Shown here: piece after piece, positions 39,301 to 49,900 of the stretch
Position numbering within the stretch: the first letter of the stretch is position 1
Layout: each line of letters starts with the position of its first letter
Assembly (NCBI RefSeq): GCF_020509005.1
Contig: NC_063024.1
Coordinates: 806,001 to 870,000 of the forward strand
Source of the DNA: Fulvia fulva
Lineage: Eukaryota; Ascomycota; Dothideomycetes; Mycosphaerellales; Mycosphaerellaceae
Reading direction: 5' to 3'
Length of the DNA stretch: 64,000 bases
The notes under the pieces: generated by a model
Told to the model about the DNA's origin: nothing
What the model saw: the letters and a program-made list of their open reading frames with translations, nothing else
Databases searched by the model: none
Program-made: the position numbers and the translations under genes

Positions 39301-41907
39301 AAAGCACCTTGACTACCGTTCTGCCTAGACCTTCTAATCCCGTAGGGCTATAGGAGCGTCGCTCCTAGCCTTTAAAGGGATTACCCACTTCTTCCTAGAG
39401 AAGTTGTCTACAATCTTAAGCCAATATTTATATCCTAGCCTAGAGACTACGTCCTAAAAAGGCCTATAGATGTCAATAGAGATAAGGGCCAGCCTCTCCC
39501 CTTTCCTCTCTATAGTAGGTCCTTTGAACTTCCTTATATTTATAAGGGAGTAGACCTTATAATTCTAGTGTTCAGAAGAAATAGGAATAGGATCTTTCTT
39601 ATTAGTAACTCTATATAGGTTTCTTAGTAGTCCCTTACTAAGGTATACACATCTTCTATACTATAGCTCCTACTAATCTTCGGACTTAGTATTAGCTATA
39701 ACGGTGCCGTCACGTTCTTAAGAGAGTCTACTAGTATACTATAGCTTAAGAATTTCCGAGATCGAGTAGATAAATAGTACTCCTCCTCGAAGTTTGGTCT
39801 AGACAACGGGTTTACTAGATAAGGATTTTAGGGTGAAACTAGGTAGTTAGATAGCAAACTGTTAGCTAGACTAATTCCACGAAACAAGACTAACTCTAAG
39901 GCTAGGAACAAACAGGACATTTTCTAAGACAATTTGCTTTCTAGAAGGACTACCTATTACTACACTTCCTATATATATAGCTTATAGATAGCCACCCCTA
40001 ACTTTGATCTACTTTCTCTTTTAAAGAGGCTTTAGTGTCCTAAATAGTGAATCTTAGGCAGTTATATATAATGATGTACAAGAGTTAAGTAACTACTCGG
40101 ACGAGGGGTACTTAACTTTAGCTTCTATAGTAGAATAGGCAACCTTATTAACATCATTATCTTCTAATAGTATCTTAGAGTCTGATACGTCTTCCTAGGT
40201 CGTATAGGCCCTTATAGGCTTACTAGAGGAGGCCTTTAGCTTGCGGCTCTCCTTCATCTGCTTTGTAAGGTCCGTTATTACCTTAAGGACATCACGAAGG
40301 TTTAGTAATAATGACCTCCTACGAGGTAGTAACAGTTGTCTCTTAGTAGGGTAGGTAACCCTAGCTAGTTTATCCTTGTTCCTAATAGCCTACTGAGCTA
40401 TAGAAAGGTGTAGGCACTTGCTTATAAAATGGTCACTACCGTAGAGATAGTACGTAAGCTTGCCCTAGAAACCCTTCTTAGCGAACATAGCTGTCCCTTA
40501 ATAAATCATTGATTCTTGCTTCTCCCTAAGAATTGTAAGAATGTCTTATAGTAAGAGATTCACCTAGGCATCAATTATATCGCGAATTGAGCCAAATGAG
40601 TCTAGTAGAGCTACTAAGAGTTACTAGATCTTTCTGTTCTTAGTCTTAATGTCTTAGAACTAAGGCGAGATTAAAACAGCCCTCCTTACAATTGAGCTAA
40701 GCTCCTACTAGGCGTCATCTATTGACTAGTCCTCTGTCATCACGAAATTAGTATATTGCTAAAGCAAACTTCTTCTAGTAGTGAGAAGTCTTCTCTTATA
40801 TTTAGCTTTAGCCCATTCCTATAACTCCTTTATATACCGGATCTCGTATATTATCTCTTAGTTATCTGTCGACAGATAGATATACATCTTATACAGGGCC
40901 GTTATATTATGCCGTCTGTACAATACCTTCCTTATCGCTTGATCTAAAGGAAGGGATGACTCCGATAATGTAGAGGGTGTCGCTATAGATAGGGTTATAG
41001 CGGGAATGTCCGTAATAATATCTTCGAGGACCTAGTCAACCTACTTTAATACTAGGTGTATTCTTATTAGCTTGAACTATATTTCGTGATTCTCTCTTAT
41101 TAGAAGAGGTGCTGCTCTCTTTCTTATAAACCTAGTCTCGTTCTCTATTTTTATAAGTTAAGGGACAGGTTAGCTACCCTTAGGTAAAAGGATATATTCG
41201 GTCGTACGCGATTGGATCGATAGGAGGTAAATCGAACGCGAGGTTAATAGTAGAGAGAATGGCTGTCTACTAGAAAGCGAGGAAAGTCGGTCGTAAGGAT
41301 AGTGTTTCTAAGACACTGTCTCGTATTAGTACTAAGACACTATAGCGTAACTCTCTTAGCAGAGGGGGTTTCTAAGACACTACGGCTCTCTTAGAATAAA
41401 CAGTTAGTCGATACGAACGCGATGTCCGGAGAGCGACTCTTCTTAGTAAGCTCGCCTACTTGTCTAAGGTATTAGTATAGACTCCCTAACTCGGAGTCTA
41501 ATAGTGCCTTACTAGGCTCTTTTACGTCTTATATACACCTATAGCACGGCTATAGCTTCCTATATAAGGCGGGTACGGCCTCTAGTCTGCCTTCCTTTTG
41601 TTCTAAAGAAGAATAACTCTAATACGACTTTGTCGAGGGTAAAATACCGAGTTACTAACTCGGGCTTATAACCTTTTAAATAGGTACGAGTTACGTAGTA
41701 GTAGAAGACGGCGGATTATACGAAAGACGAAGAAGGACCTAATAGGATAGCGTATATCTATATATAGTATCGCTAGTATTAGTATTAGTAGATACTAGGT
41801 GTCCGGATGTTTACTAGCCTATAGGCTAGTAAACCCTAGTCACGTGATCTAGTTACATAACACACCTACACCTATATAATTGTCCTACGGCCTGTATGTT
41901 CTTAACA
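36385..41907 (-). mobile_element. Copia-A copy 2 (minus), main part, RIP-degraded
   Basis: On the minus strand the 5' LTR is 41,674-41,907, followed by the primer-binding site (about 41,657-41,673). Ghosts of gag (about 41,050-40,350), protease (near 40,100), integrase (about 39,650-39,000), reverse transcriptase (about 38,100-37,480) and RNase H (about 37,300-36,650) follow. The 3' LTR begins at 36,587 and runs to 36,385, where Gypsy-C interrupts it. Sequence and layout match copy 1 (1717-7234). The flanks do not fit one insertion: ATAAC lies before 21,354, ATTAA after 41,907, and the neighbouring Gypsy pieces point in opposite directions. Recombination after insertion is likely. Confidence 0.9.
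41674..41907 (-). repeat. 5' LTR of Copia-A copy 2 (234 bp)
   Basis: It is the reverse complement of the Copia-A LTR, beginning TTTTAAATAGG and ending TGTTCTTAACA on the plus strand. It keeps TCACGTGA near 41,838 and several CA dinucleotides, so this LTR is less mutated than the element body. Confidence 0.92.
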
Positions 41908-42229
41908 ATTAAGAATATATATAGTACTTATAGCCTATTCGTCCCTCCGGAGTTAGAAGATAATCTAGATAAAGGTGAAATCCCGGTACGTACTCGTATC
42001 GTATAGGCTTTCTACGACTATATAGTAGCTAGTTACTTAGGGGACGAGAAGACGTATAAATTAGTAGCTCGTAACTATACCTAGCTAGGTATCGTACGAT
42101 TTATTAAGAGCTATATACGTACCTACCGCGCTTACCGTACGAATAAGAATACTAATATCTAGTACCTAGGGCTATTAAGACCGCTACTAGTACTCTTTAG
42201 CGCTTAGGAGGATATCTCTATTAACTTCG
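41908..42229 (+). pseudogene. Gypsy (chromovirus-type) integrase fragment, plus strand
   Basis: It reads TRIVQAFYDYIVASYLGDEKTYK, with the histidines of an H-H-C-C zinc finger mostly changed to tyrosine, then RTYRAYRTNKN and SINFVT. This is the N-terminal zinc-binding part and the start of the catalytic core of a Gypsy integrase. It resembles the segment near 34,200-34,450 of Gypsy-C. It is cut on the left by Copia-A and on the right by the pogo element at a TA. Confidence 0.75.
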
Positions 42230-42231
42230 TA

Positions 42232-42300
42232 ACGTGCTTTACTACCGAGCGGGCTATACTACCGAGCGGGCTACTTTTACTAAGAACTATACTACTTCTA
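42232..42300 (+). repeat. Left terminal inverted repeat of the pogo element (69 bp)
   Basis: It begins ACGTGCTTTACTACC and contains the unit CTACCGAGCGGGCTA twice with a 17-bp period. Such duplicated subterminal units are commonly transposase binding sites in this superfamily; that role is inferred. Confidence 0.92.
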
Positions 42301-42449
42301 CTTTAATTACGACGGTATCTTAATATAACGATATCCTATAGAATCGTTACTAGGAGGACAATTCCTCTTTAGATTCTTCGCTATCTAGTAAGTCTACTTA
42401 ATAGGTGCGTACGTTATGCCCCGACTCGCTATATCGCTTATAGCGTCGT

Positions 42450-43990
42450 AGCCTTAGTACTAGCCGAATAATATCTAGCGACTCTCTACTTACTTCCTAC
42501 CTCCTAGTATCCTCTAGAGGTATCAATTACGACGCCTTATCGAAGGTTAGAGACCCTCTAGACTGAATATACTTGCGCTTTTATGCTTTTCGCTATATAG
42601 GGGCCTCGTTAGACTTACGTAGCTTACTAATCTCGCTTTATATAAGAGCTATCTAATACGCTATCTCTCTACTCCCTTTTATAAGCTAATATACCCCTTC
42701 CTATAACGAGTTTGGCAATGAACCTGCCCGGGTACGCATTTTGTTTGTTACTAGTGTCGATTAAGAGTCGGATTCTTTTGTAGTTCGTAGTGTCTTCGAC
42801 TCCTAAGGGGTAGAGTCCGGAGCTAGAGGGGTTAGCGTACGTAGCTTAATATTAAGCTTGTCTGTCACTACCTATAGATTGAATAGAACTAAATAAGCGC
42901 CTCTGAAGCTCGATAGGATGTTCTCCTGTCTAAATATAGCGTTATAGGCTGCCCAGAAGGCGCGTAGGAACTCTACTTTATCGATATAAGTAATACGCTA
43001 GCGTACTAAGCCCGAGAGCTAAGTACCGTATACCTTCTTTAAAGGCGAATAGTAACCTATATCTAATAGCTAGAGTAAGTACGAGGCGTGCGATAGCATA
43101 TATAGGGCCAAGATCTTATATTCCTTATATAGATTCTAGAATGCCTTCAAGTTATAGCTCTCGTAGCTATCGATAATAAGTAGTCTCTATACCCTAGTCG
43201 TACGAGCTATAGTATACTTCTAGAAATGCTCTAGCTACCGTATACCGAACTCATTTTTAGTCTAGCCGTTCTCTATTAGCCCGATTGTCTAGTCTAGACC
43301 TAAGTTACCGTCTTAGTACTAGGTACTAATATACTGTTTGCCTATAAGGATGACGTAGGGTAGGAGCGCTATTCCGTCTATATAGATAGTCTTAATTACT
43401 ATTGCCTATTCTCTATTACCCTATTAAACGACCTTCCTCTTTCTACTACACCTTTCTAAACCCGTAACGACGCTCTAAGATGTAATGACACCTATTATAA
43501 ACCCTGTCTCGTCGAAGTTATAGGTATCCTAGTTAAGGATGCTATACTTCTCCTTTATATTACGTATAAGTAAGAACTACCTCTCGATAACGTCTAGATC
43601 TTCTATTAGGGCTCGCTAACGATCGTATCTACGTGTTATACAAACCTTTAGCTCACGATACCGCCTAATGAACCTGTCTATCTAATTAAGACTAGCGGGC
43701 TTAAGACCCTTCTCTTATAGTAATAAATCGGCTATTGCTCGTATACTAGCCTTAAATAGCGGGAAACCTCTAAGATCTAGCTCGTGTATATACTTAAGTA
43801 TTATCCTCTCTTATAGCTCTATAAGCTTCTTCGAATTAGGCTCGTAGTCACCCCGAGGAGGTCGTCTATTTAATCGATACTCTAGTATAGTTCGAGACGC
43901 GTCGTATACCTTTATAGTAAGTCGATTCGTGATTATCGCGTCGCGTTTTGTAGCCTAGACAGCTAAGGTCAGTTTGGCCTCGTTTAAAGA
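42450..43990 (-). pseudogene. Pogo/Fot1 DDE transposase ghost
   Basis: On the minus strand, reading through stops, YNFDETGFIIGVI (first catalytic Asp region) lies near 43,510 and NREWAIVIKTIYIDG near 43,410. LLIIDSYESYN, the second Asp with the usual D-G-H-x-S-H changed by mutation, lies near 43,170. HASYLLWLLDIGYYSPLKK follows near 43,080, where fungal pogo transposases carry a P-H-S-S-H-x-L-Q-P-L-D-V pattern including the third acidic residue. The tail has TPPAPDSTP and a basic RKA-KRKYIQS segment. It is broken by many stops. It would have cut and pasted the element between TA sites. Confidence 0.85.
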
Positions 43991-44028
43991 CAATATACGC
44001 TAAAATAGTAGTTATATAGCTATATCTA

Positions 44029-44097
44029 TAGAAGTAGTATAGTTCTTAGTAAAAGTGGCCCGCTCGGTAGTATAGCCCGCTCGGTAGTAAAGCACGT
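44029..44097 (-). repeat. Right terminal inverted repeat of the pogo element (69 bp)
   Basis: Reverse complement of 42,232-42,300 with a single C/T difference at position 41, and nearly identical to the fragment at 10,496-10,564. Confidence 0.92.
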
Positions 44098-44523
44098 TAT
44101 TAATGTTATATATAACTATATTAGATATCTCTAGTAGTAGAAGAAGATTATAGTAGACTACTACTATATAAAGGACATAGCTACTAATAGGTTAATAAAG
44201 TCCCTTAATAGCTAGTAGTTCTAAAACTTTATAAGGTAGCTCTAGCTTACGTAAAGGGATTATACGAGATTATATAGCCTAAGTAGGAGTGTTAAGAACA
44301 TATAGGCCGTAGGTCAAGTATATAGGTATAGGTATATTATATAACTAGATTACGTAACTAGGGTTTACTAGTCTATAGGCTAGCAAATATCCGGATACCT
44401 AGTATCTACCTATACTAATACTAGCGATACTATATATAGATATACGCTATCCTATTAGGTCCTTCTTCGTCTTTTATATAATCCGCCGTCTTCTACTACT
44501 ACGTAACTCGTACCTATTTAATA
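44098..44523 (+). mobile_element. Copia-A copy 3, RNase H end and 3' LTR only, RIP-degraded
   Basis: 44,100-44,289 matches 6825-7013 of Copia-A copy 1 almost base for base, and the 234-bp LTR follows at 44,290-44,523. The body to the left is missing because the pogo element begins here at a TA that exists in Copia-A. The expected left half of Copia-A is not on the other side of the pogo element. Confidence 0.9.
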
Positions 44524-45393
44524 TATATCTTAGTAATACCCCTATATACCCCCGCTACGTAATTAACCGTTAAAGGTTAATAAGATTCAAAGCCTAGATT
44601 TTAGGGTCTAACGGGGCCCTTAGCTTATTAATAATAGGTAGCCCTTGTTCTTAAGGGCTTCCTATATCTTATACGCTTTCTTTACGGCTTTCGCTTCTTA
44701 CTTAGCTACTTCGAACCTCTAGCGTAAGCTTATTAATTATTAATTCTATTACTACTACGTATCTAAGTCGGAAGGCGCGTATTTTATGTCGCTATTTATT
44801 AGTAACTACTATATACCTTTTAGCTAGTCGGTTAGTATCGTAATTCGTAATCCGTACTACGTAGTATAAGAGTACCGTAGCCTATTCTATATCTAGTTTC
44901 TTCTAGTTAGAATTATAAAATGTTATAGTAAGGTAGTAGACGAGTTATAATTCGGATCTACGAAGAATAGCGCGAGATACGCGAGCTATTCGAATACGCG
45001 CTAAGCCCGGATAAACGTTAATCTAGCGCCGAGCTATTTACTATAGGATAGCGCGTTACCTATATACGCGTACCTTTATACGTAATATATATATAGGCGA
45101 GCATTTATATATTACTATATATAAGCGCTTTATTATTACCTAATATACTGTTTTGTTTAAAACATCGCGATTTAACGCGACGATCGAGGAAGCCGAGTAT
45201 ACTAGGTGTTTGTACTAGCGTCCTATACGAATATTTATTGACTTTCTAGCCGAAGATTTATTATATACGTACTACTCGGGCCTTCCCGTAATGCCTAAAT
45301 GCCTAAGTATAGGCCGAGGCACTAAGAAATCTAGGATTTGTAATCTCTAGGAAACTTATCCCCTACATTCTTAATGTTAAATTTGTTTCTTCT
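44524..45393. other. Unclassified RIP-mutated sequence without readable gene
   Basis: About 870 bp show the same loss of CA and TG as the transposons to the left. None of the six frames gave a domain I recognise. Near 45,180-45,290 the plus strand can be read as FNATIEEAEYTRCLY and then FIDFLAEDLLYTYYSGLP, which could be a mutated protein but matches no family I can name. Sequence becomes normal over about 45,340-45,393. It may be a transposon edge or unique DNA reached by RIP. Confidence 0.5.
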
Positions 45394-45473
45394 AGAAACA
45401 ACATTATTCAGAAACAACATTATTCAGAAACAACATTATTCAGAAACAACATTATTCAGAAACAACATCACTC
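45394..45473. repeat. 16-bp tandem repeat, five copies, at the RIP boundary
   Basis: AGAAACAACATTATTC occurs four times exactly (45,394-45,457), followed by a fifth copy with changes (45,458-45,473). CA dinucleotides are intact although mutated sequence ends only tens of bases upstream. I know no function for it. Confidence 0.95.
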
Positions 45474-46191
45474 ACAAACCATACATGGGTCACATGATGT
45501 GTCACATGACATGCGGTCCATGAATAACACGATTACTTATTCAATATTTGGTGCAGACCCACTATTAATTGCGCGAATTATCACTGTGTTACGAAAGCGA
45601 AGAGCTCGATCTACATGTACGGAGAAGGGCGGAGCAGAAATACCAAGAGGCGTTTTAACTCATATTGGTCGATGTGGGGGGTCGATCACGTGAAGATGTA
45701 TCGTCAGGAGTTACCTTCACACGTTGCACTTCAACGTGCAATCGTGACCTCGACAAGATCGACATCTTACCCCCGCCGGTGTTGATATCATCCTCACGTC
45801 TACATACTGATCTTGTTCCCTTCCTTTTCCTCACCAAAGCCTTTCCGTGAGACACCATTATGCCTTCCCGCACGCGACACTCACGAACCGAGCCACTGCC
45901 AAAGCACCAGTTCAAGAGCAACAGAAGATACTTCGTATGCAAGACGTCAATGAGTGCACGCTACATCGACACCACAACAATCCCAGGCGTTCATATGCAT
46001 AAGGTGCGGTGCGAATAAGGTGGGAGGTCGTCCTCCCCTTGAGCACGCCATCAGAGCTAAGGTCCACCTTCAAGTCATGCTGCCTCATGACTGGCTCCTA
46101 TACCGCGGCAACCGCAGTGACTACCATAACTCGGCCACAATACCGACACAAAGCCCCTCGATGCTGTGTACCTCAATATTTGGCTGTTATG
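45474..46191. other. Intergenic DNA left of the gene island, no supported gene
   Basis: Composition is normal, with CA and TG present. Short open frames exist on both strands and overlap each other, and none has a recognisable domain, signal peptide or clean splice pattern. TCACATGA occurs twice within 45,487-45,510, separated by 6 bp. Nothing else stands out. Confidence 0.6.
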
Positions 46192-46887
46192 CTACTGCTT
46201 GGACAGCATCGGGTCATGCTGCTCGCGGCACAGCCAGCACACAGCGATAGCGGAGATACCAGATACCATGGCAGCGGCTGTTCCTAGTTGCGGTTTACCT
46301 TTCCCAACGTGGTTGGAGTATCCAGGAGTATCCTCGGCGGCAGTATCCACCCATGATGGCGCAGATCCGACATGCGGCTTTGCATCCCACAGAATCCGTA
46401 GCATGTGCTGCACTACCCGCGATTTGAGGCACCAATCGTCGCGCACACTCGGGGATTGTGGCGTCACAGCAAGAATGCCGTGTCTATCGCGGTCTTCGAC
46501 TGTCAATTTCGGGGAGGCAATGGCGAAAACGAGGCTCAGAAACGGTTGAAACAGGTGAGACGCGGTTTGTCTGGCACTAACATCCACCCTGCTGTAAGCA
46601 ACCTTTACACACATCATCATTCGTCGTATCTCTACTGGTATGGTCCTGCGGCCACCTGTCGTGCCTGTTTCTCGCAGCGGACCGCTTCGTTGACCCATCA
46701 CATACCGCGCTTCCCACGTGGGGAACATGATCCCTGTCGCCACTGCCATCACTACACCTTTCACGACCGAGTTGAGAAGGTGAGAGACGCACATGAAGAA
46801 TCTGCCAAACTTATGTCGAACCTTGCATGCCGCGATCGGTCCAGCAAGCAAGGTCAAACACTTACTTGAGCAATCCGATCTCCTCAC
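46192..46887 (-). CDS. Uncertain open frame, divergent from the A-T-R-R gene
   Basis: A 231-codon open frame on the minus strand ends 80 bp before the A-T-R-R start codon. I recognise no family. The translation has a mildly hydrophobic segment (LLNSVVKGVVMAVATGIMF) near residues 37-55, many arginines and serines, and no signal peptide. Long frames are also open on the opposite strand (46,405-46,869 and 46,166-46,549), which is common in GC-rich unmutated fungal DNA and weakens the case. It could equally be the 5' upstream region of the enzyme gene. I list it only because it is the longest frame there. Confidence 0.2.
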   Translation of the reverse strand: MRRSDCSSKCLTLLAGPIAACKVRHKFGRFFMCVSHLLNSVVKGVVMAVATGIMFPTWEARYVMGQRSGPLRETGTTGGRRTIPVEIRRMMMCVKVAYSRVDVSARQTASHLFQPFLSLVFAIASPKLTVEDRDRHGILAVTPQSPSVRDDWCLKSRVVQHMLRILWDAKPHVGSAPSWVDTAAEDTPGYSNHVGKGKPQLGTAAAMVSGISAIAVCWLCREQHDPMLSKQ

Positions 46888-46967
46888 TTTCCTGTTATTA
46901 CATTCCAGACCTCGCTTTTCTTGGTCTTCACAACAATCCCATTCATCACACCTGACAAACCACAGCT

Positions 46968-49900
46968 ATGTCCGTGATTGATACATCGAAGGATCTCTGC
47001 GCTCTGTTCTCAACCCAGGTTGCACGCACTCCAAATGCCGTTGCCCTGGAGGATGAGGCAGAGACTTACACTTACAAACAGCTAGCTCACAAAGTCGATG
47101 AGCTAGCAGAACGACTCAGGAAGCACCACATAAAGCGAGACAGTCTGGTTGGCGTTCTTCTCCCGCGGAGTGCCGATTATGTCATCGCTTGTCTGGCCAG
47201 TCTGCAAGCCGGTGGAGCATTCCTGGTTCTGGAGCTCGCTTACCCGCCGGACTTGCTTGTGGACGTGCTTGAAGATGCCACCCCGGCAGTGATAATCACC
47301 AACAGCTCAGCCACTGGCAAGATCAAGGACGGCACACCGACTATTGTTCTTGATGAGGCAAGAGATCAGCCAAATGGCCTTTCAAATGGTGACCGAGCGA
47401 CCAATGGCGACCACGACACGAATGGCACTCAGAACGAGAACGGCTACACAAATGGCCACACGACTGGAGTTGGCACAGACGAGAATGATCTCGAGAGGCT
47501 AGCCTTTGTGGCGTACTCTTCCGGGACCACGGGAAAGCCAAAAGGCATAGCGAATCCCCATCGTGCAGCTGTACTTTCCTACGATCTCAGATTCCGCGTC
47601 TCAGACTCTCAGCCCGGCGACCGCGTGGCTTGCAATGTCTTCTTCGTCTGGGAGATCCTTCGCCCACTCTTGAGAGGTGCGACTGTGATCGCAGTCCCCG
47701 ACGAAGTGAGCTATGATCCCGTAGCTCTGGTAGATCTGCTTGCAACAAAGAAGACCACGGAGACCCTCATGACGCCGACTCTGCTTGCTGCTGTGCTTGC
47801 TCGATTTCCAGACATTGAATCGCGGCTGGCGGACCTCAGAACGCTGTGGCTCAACGGAGAAGTCGTGACTGCCGATCTGGCGCGCAGAGCATCAAAAGCG
47901 CTGCCGAAGGTGCGACTTCTCAATGTGTACAGCGCTTGCGAGACGCACGAAATCGCTTGCGGAGATGTCAGGGAATTGCTGGACGATGAGGCCACCTACT
48001 GCCCAGTCGGGAGACCACTTGAGCCGGAATATGTACATGTGCTCGACGAGGAAGGGAACGAAGTGGAAGCCGGCACAAGTGGCGAGTTATACGTTGGCGG
48101 CGACCTTCTGGCACGAGGCTACCTGAACCGACCAGAGGTGACTGCTAGTGCGTTTCTGCCTGACCGATTCAACGAAAAGGATCCGGAAGCGCGGCTATAC
48201 CGCACCGGGGATCTCGCAATTTTGCACTCCTCTGGCGTACTCGAGATCACGGGACGAACTGGCAGTATGATCAAGCTTCGCGGCTATTCTGTCGTCCCTG
48301 CCAAGGTCGAAGATACCATTACGAAGCACCTCAGCGTGAGACACTGTGCTGTGGTCTCTCACGGAGACGGCTTAGACCGCCAGTTGGTCGTATACTTCGT
48401 TCGAGATGACGAGATCTCTGGCAGACCACAAGTAGAGACCGACGACCATGGACACAGCCCAAGCGCGAGGAAAGTGGTGTCAGACTACTTGGCTCAGTAC
48501 ATGATTCCCACTCTTTGGGTGGAAATGGATGAGCTTCCTACAAACAGTGTGTCTGGCAAGGTAGACCTGAAGAGTCTCCCGCCACCGCCCATGCCATCAA
48601 CCACAAACGGAACGAGCACACCGGAAGATCCCATCAGACTCAACGACATTGCTGAAGTATGGGCGGCCACGCTTGGCATCAGCCAGGCAACGCTAAAGCC
48701 AGAGCACAGCTTTTTCGACCTAGGTGGCCACAGTCTGTCGCTCGCCGCATTAGCATCCAAGCTCTCTCGACGCTTCGGTATCAGAGTACCAGTCGGACGA
48801 CTTGCTGAGCCAGCTGACCTCCAAAGTCACCTTCTCACCGTGCGCGAAGTCCGAGACGGTACCATTGCAGCTGTACAATCAGATCTGCCTGCGGCACTGC
48901 GCAAAGACTCGTCGTTAGACCGTGATATTGAGCCGAATGGTGCCAAGATCTGTGCACTCAAAGATGCGAAGACGATTCTCCTCACTGGTGCCACGGGCTT
49001 CTTGGGCGCTTTCCTGCTGAACGAGCTTCTGGAGGGGACATCTGCGCAAATCACCTGTCTTGTACGCTCGCAGGAGCCCTCGGATGAAGATAAGCCAGGC
49101 TGCACCGCTAGGCTTCGCAAGAATCTGATCGATCTTGGTCTTTGGAGGGACTCGATTATGGAGCGTGTTGAGATTATTCCTGGAGATCTGCCTCGCAAGC
49201 GCCTTGGTCTTTCCACGGATGTGTTTGCAGACCTGGCTGGGCGTGTCCAGGTCATCGTGCATGCCGCAGCGCAAGTCAACCTCGTCTATCCATACGCCGC
49301 ACTCCGAGGCAGCAACGTCGACGGCACTCGCGAGATCCTCCGACTCGCATGCCTTGGCGGCGCGACGGTACAGTACGTCTCCACCAACGGTGTTCTGCCG
49401 CCCTCAGAATCGGGCCACGGCTGGCCTGAAGATTCGATGCTCTACGTCGATGCCGTTCCAGAGAAAATTCCAGATGGCTACGGCCAAACAAAGTGGGCAG
49501 CAGAGCAACTCGTCCTCGAGGCTGGACGTCGTGGTCTCCCTGTTAGAATCCTGCGCGCAGGCACGATCAGCGGTCACAGCTCGAGTGGCTCAGCTAACGC
49601 CTGGGATCTTCTCACTGCTCTCTTCGTGGAATCGATTCATCTCGGCTTCTACCCAGACGTTCCAGGTTGGAGAGCGGAAATGACACCAGTCGATTTCGTC
49701 AGCAAGGCCATTGTCCATCTTGGCAACCAGACCCACGCAAAGCAACTCGTCTTCCACCTCGGCGACCCAGACCCAGTCGAGACCAAGACTGTCTTCCAGC
49801 ACTTCACCGAACTAGGCTACCCTACCGAGCCCCTTGCCTTTGATGAGTGGGTCCAACTCTGGCACGACCGCCGCGGCACAGCCAAAGGAGGCGATGGCGC

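Larger units (their letters stand above)
42232..44097 (-). mobile_element. Pogo/Fot1-type DNA transposon, complete, RIP-degraded
   Basis: The 1866-bp element has 69-bp terminal inverted repeats (42,232-42,300 and 44,029-44,097, one mismatch) and a TA on each side (42,230-42,231 and 44,098-44,099), as for Tc1/mariner-superfamily transposons. Size fits the fungal Fot1/Pot2 group. A minus-strand transposase ghost fills the inside. The TA on both sides looks like a normal insertion, but the left flank is Gypsy integrase and the right flank is Copia-A, so at least one side was exchanged later. Confidence 0.92.

Noticed and set aside
45394..45473. Telomeric or centromeric satellite
   Set aside because: Only five units, and the 16-bp motif is unlike fungal TTAGGG telomere repeats. 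Ordinary genes follow on one side and transposons on the other.
45954..46869. Several plus-strand open frames of 90-154 codons upstream of the A-T-R-R gene as genes
   Set aside because: They overlap each other and the minus-strand frame, have no domain or convincing splice pattern, and look like chance frames in unmutated DNA.
48827..49279. Minus-strand frames inside the A-T-R-R gene
   Set aside because: They are shadows of a long, domain-bearing frame in GC-rich coding DNA.
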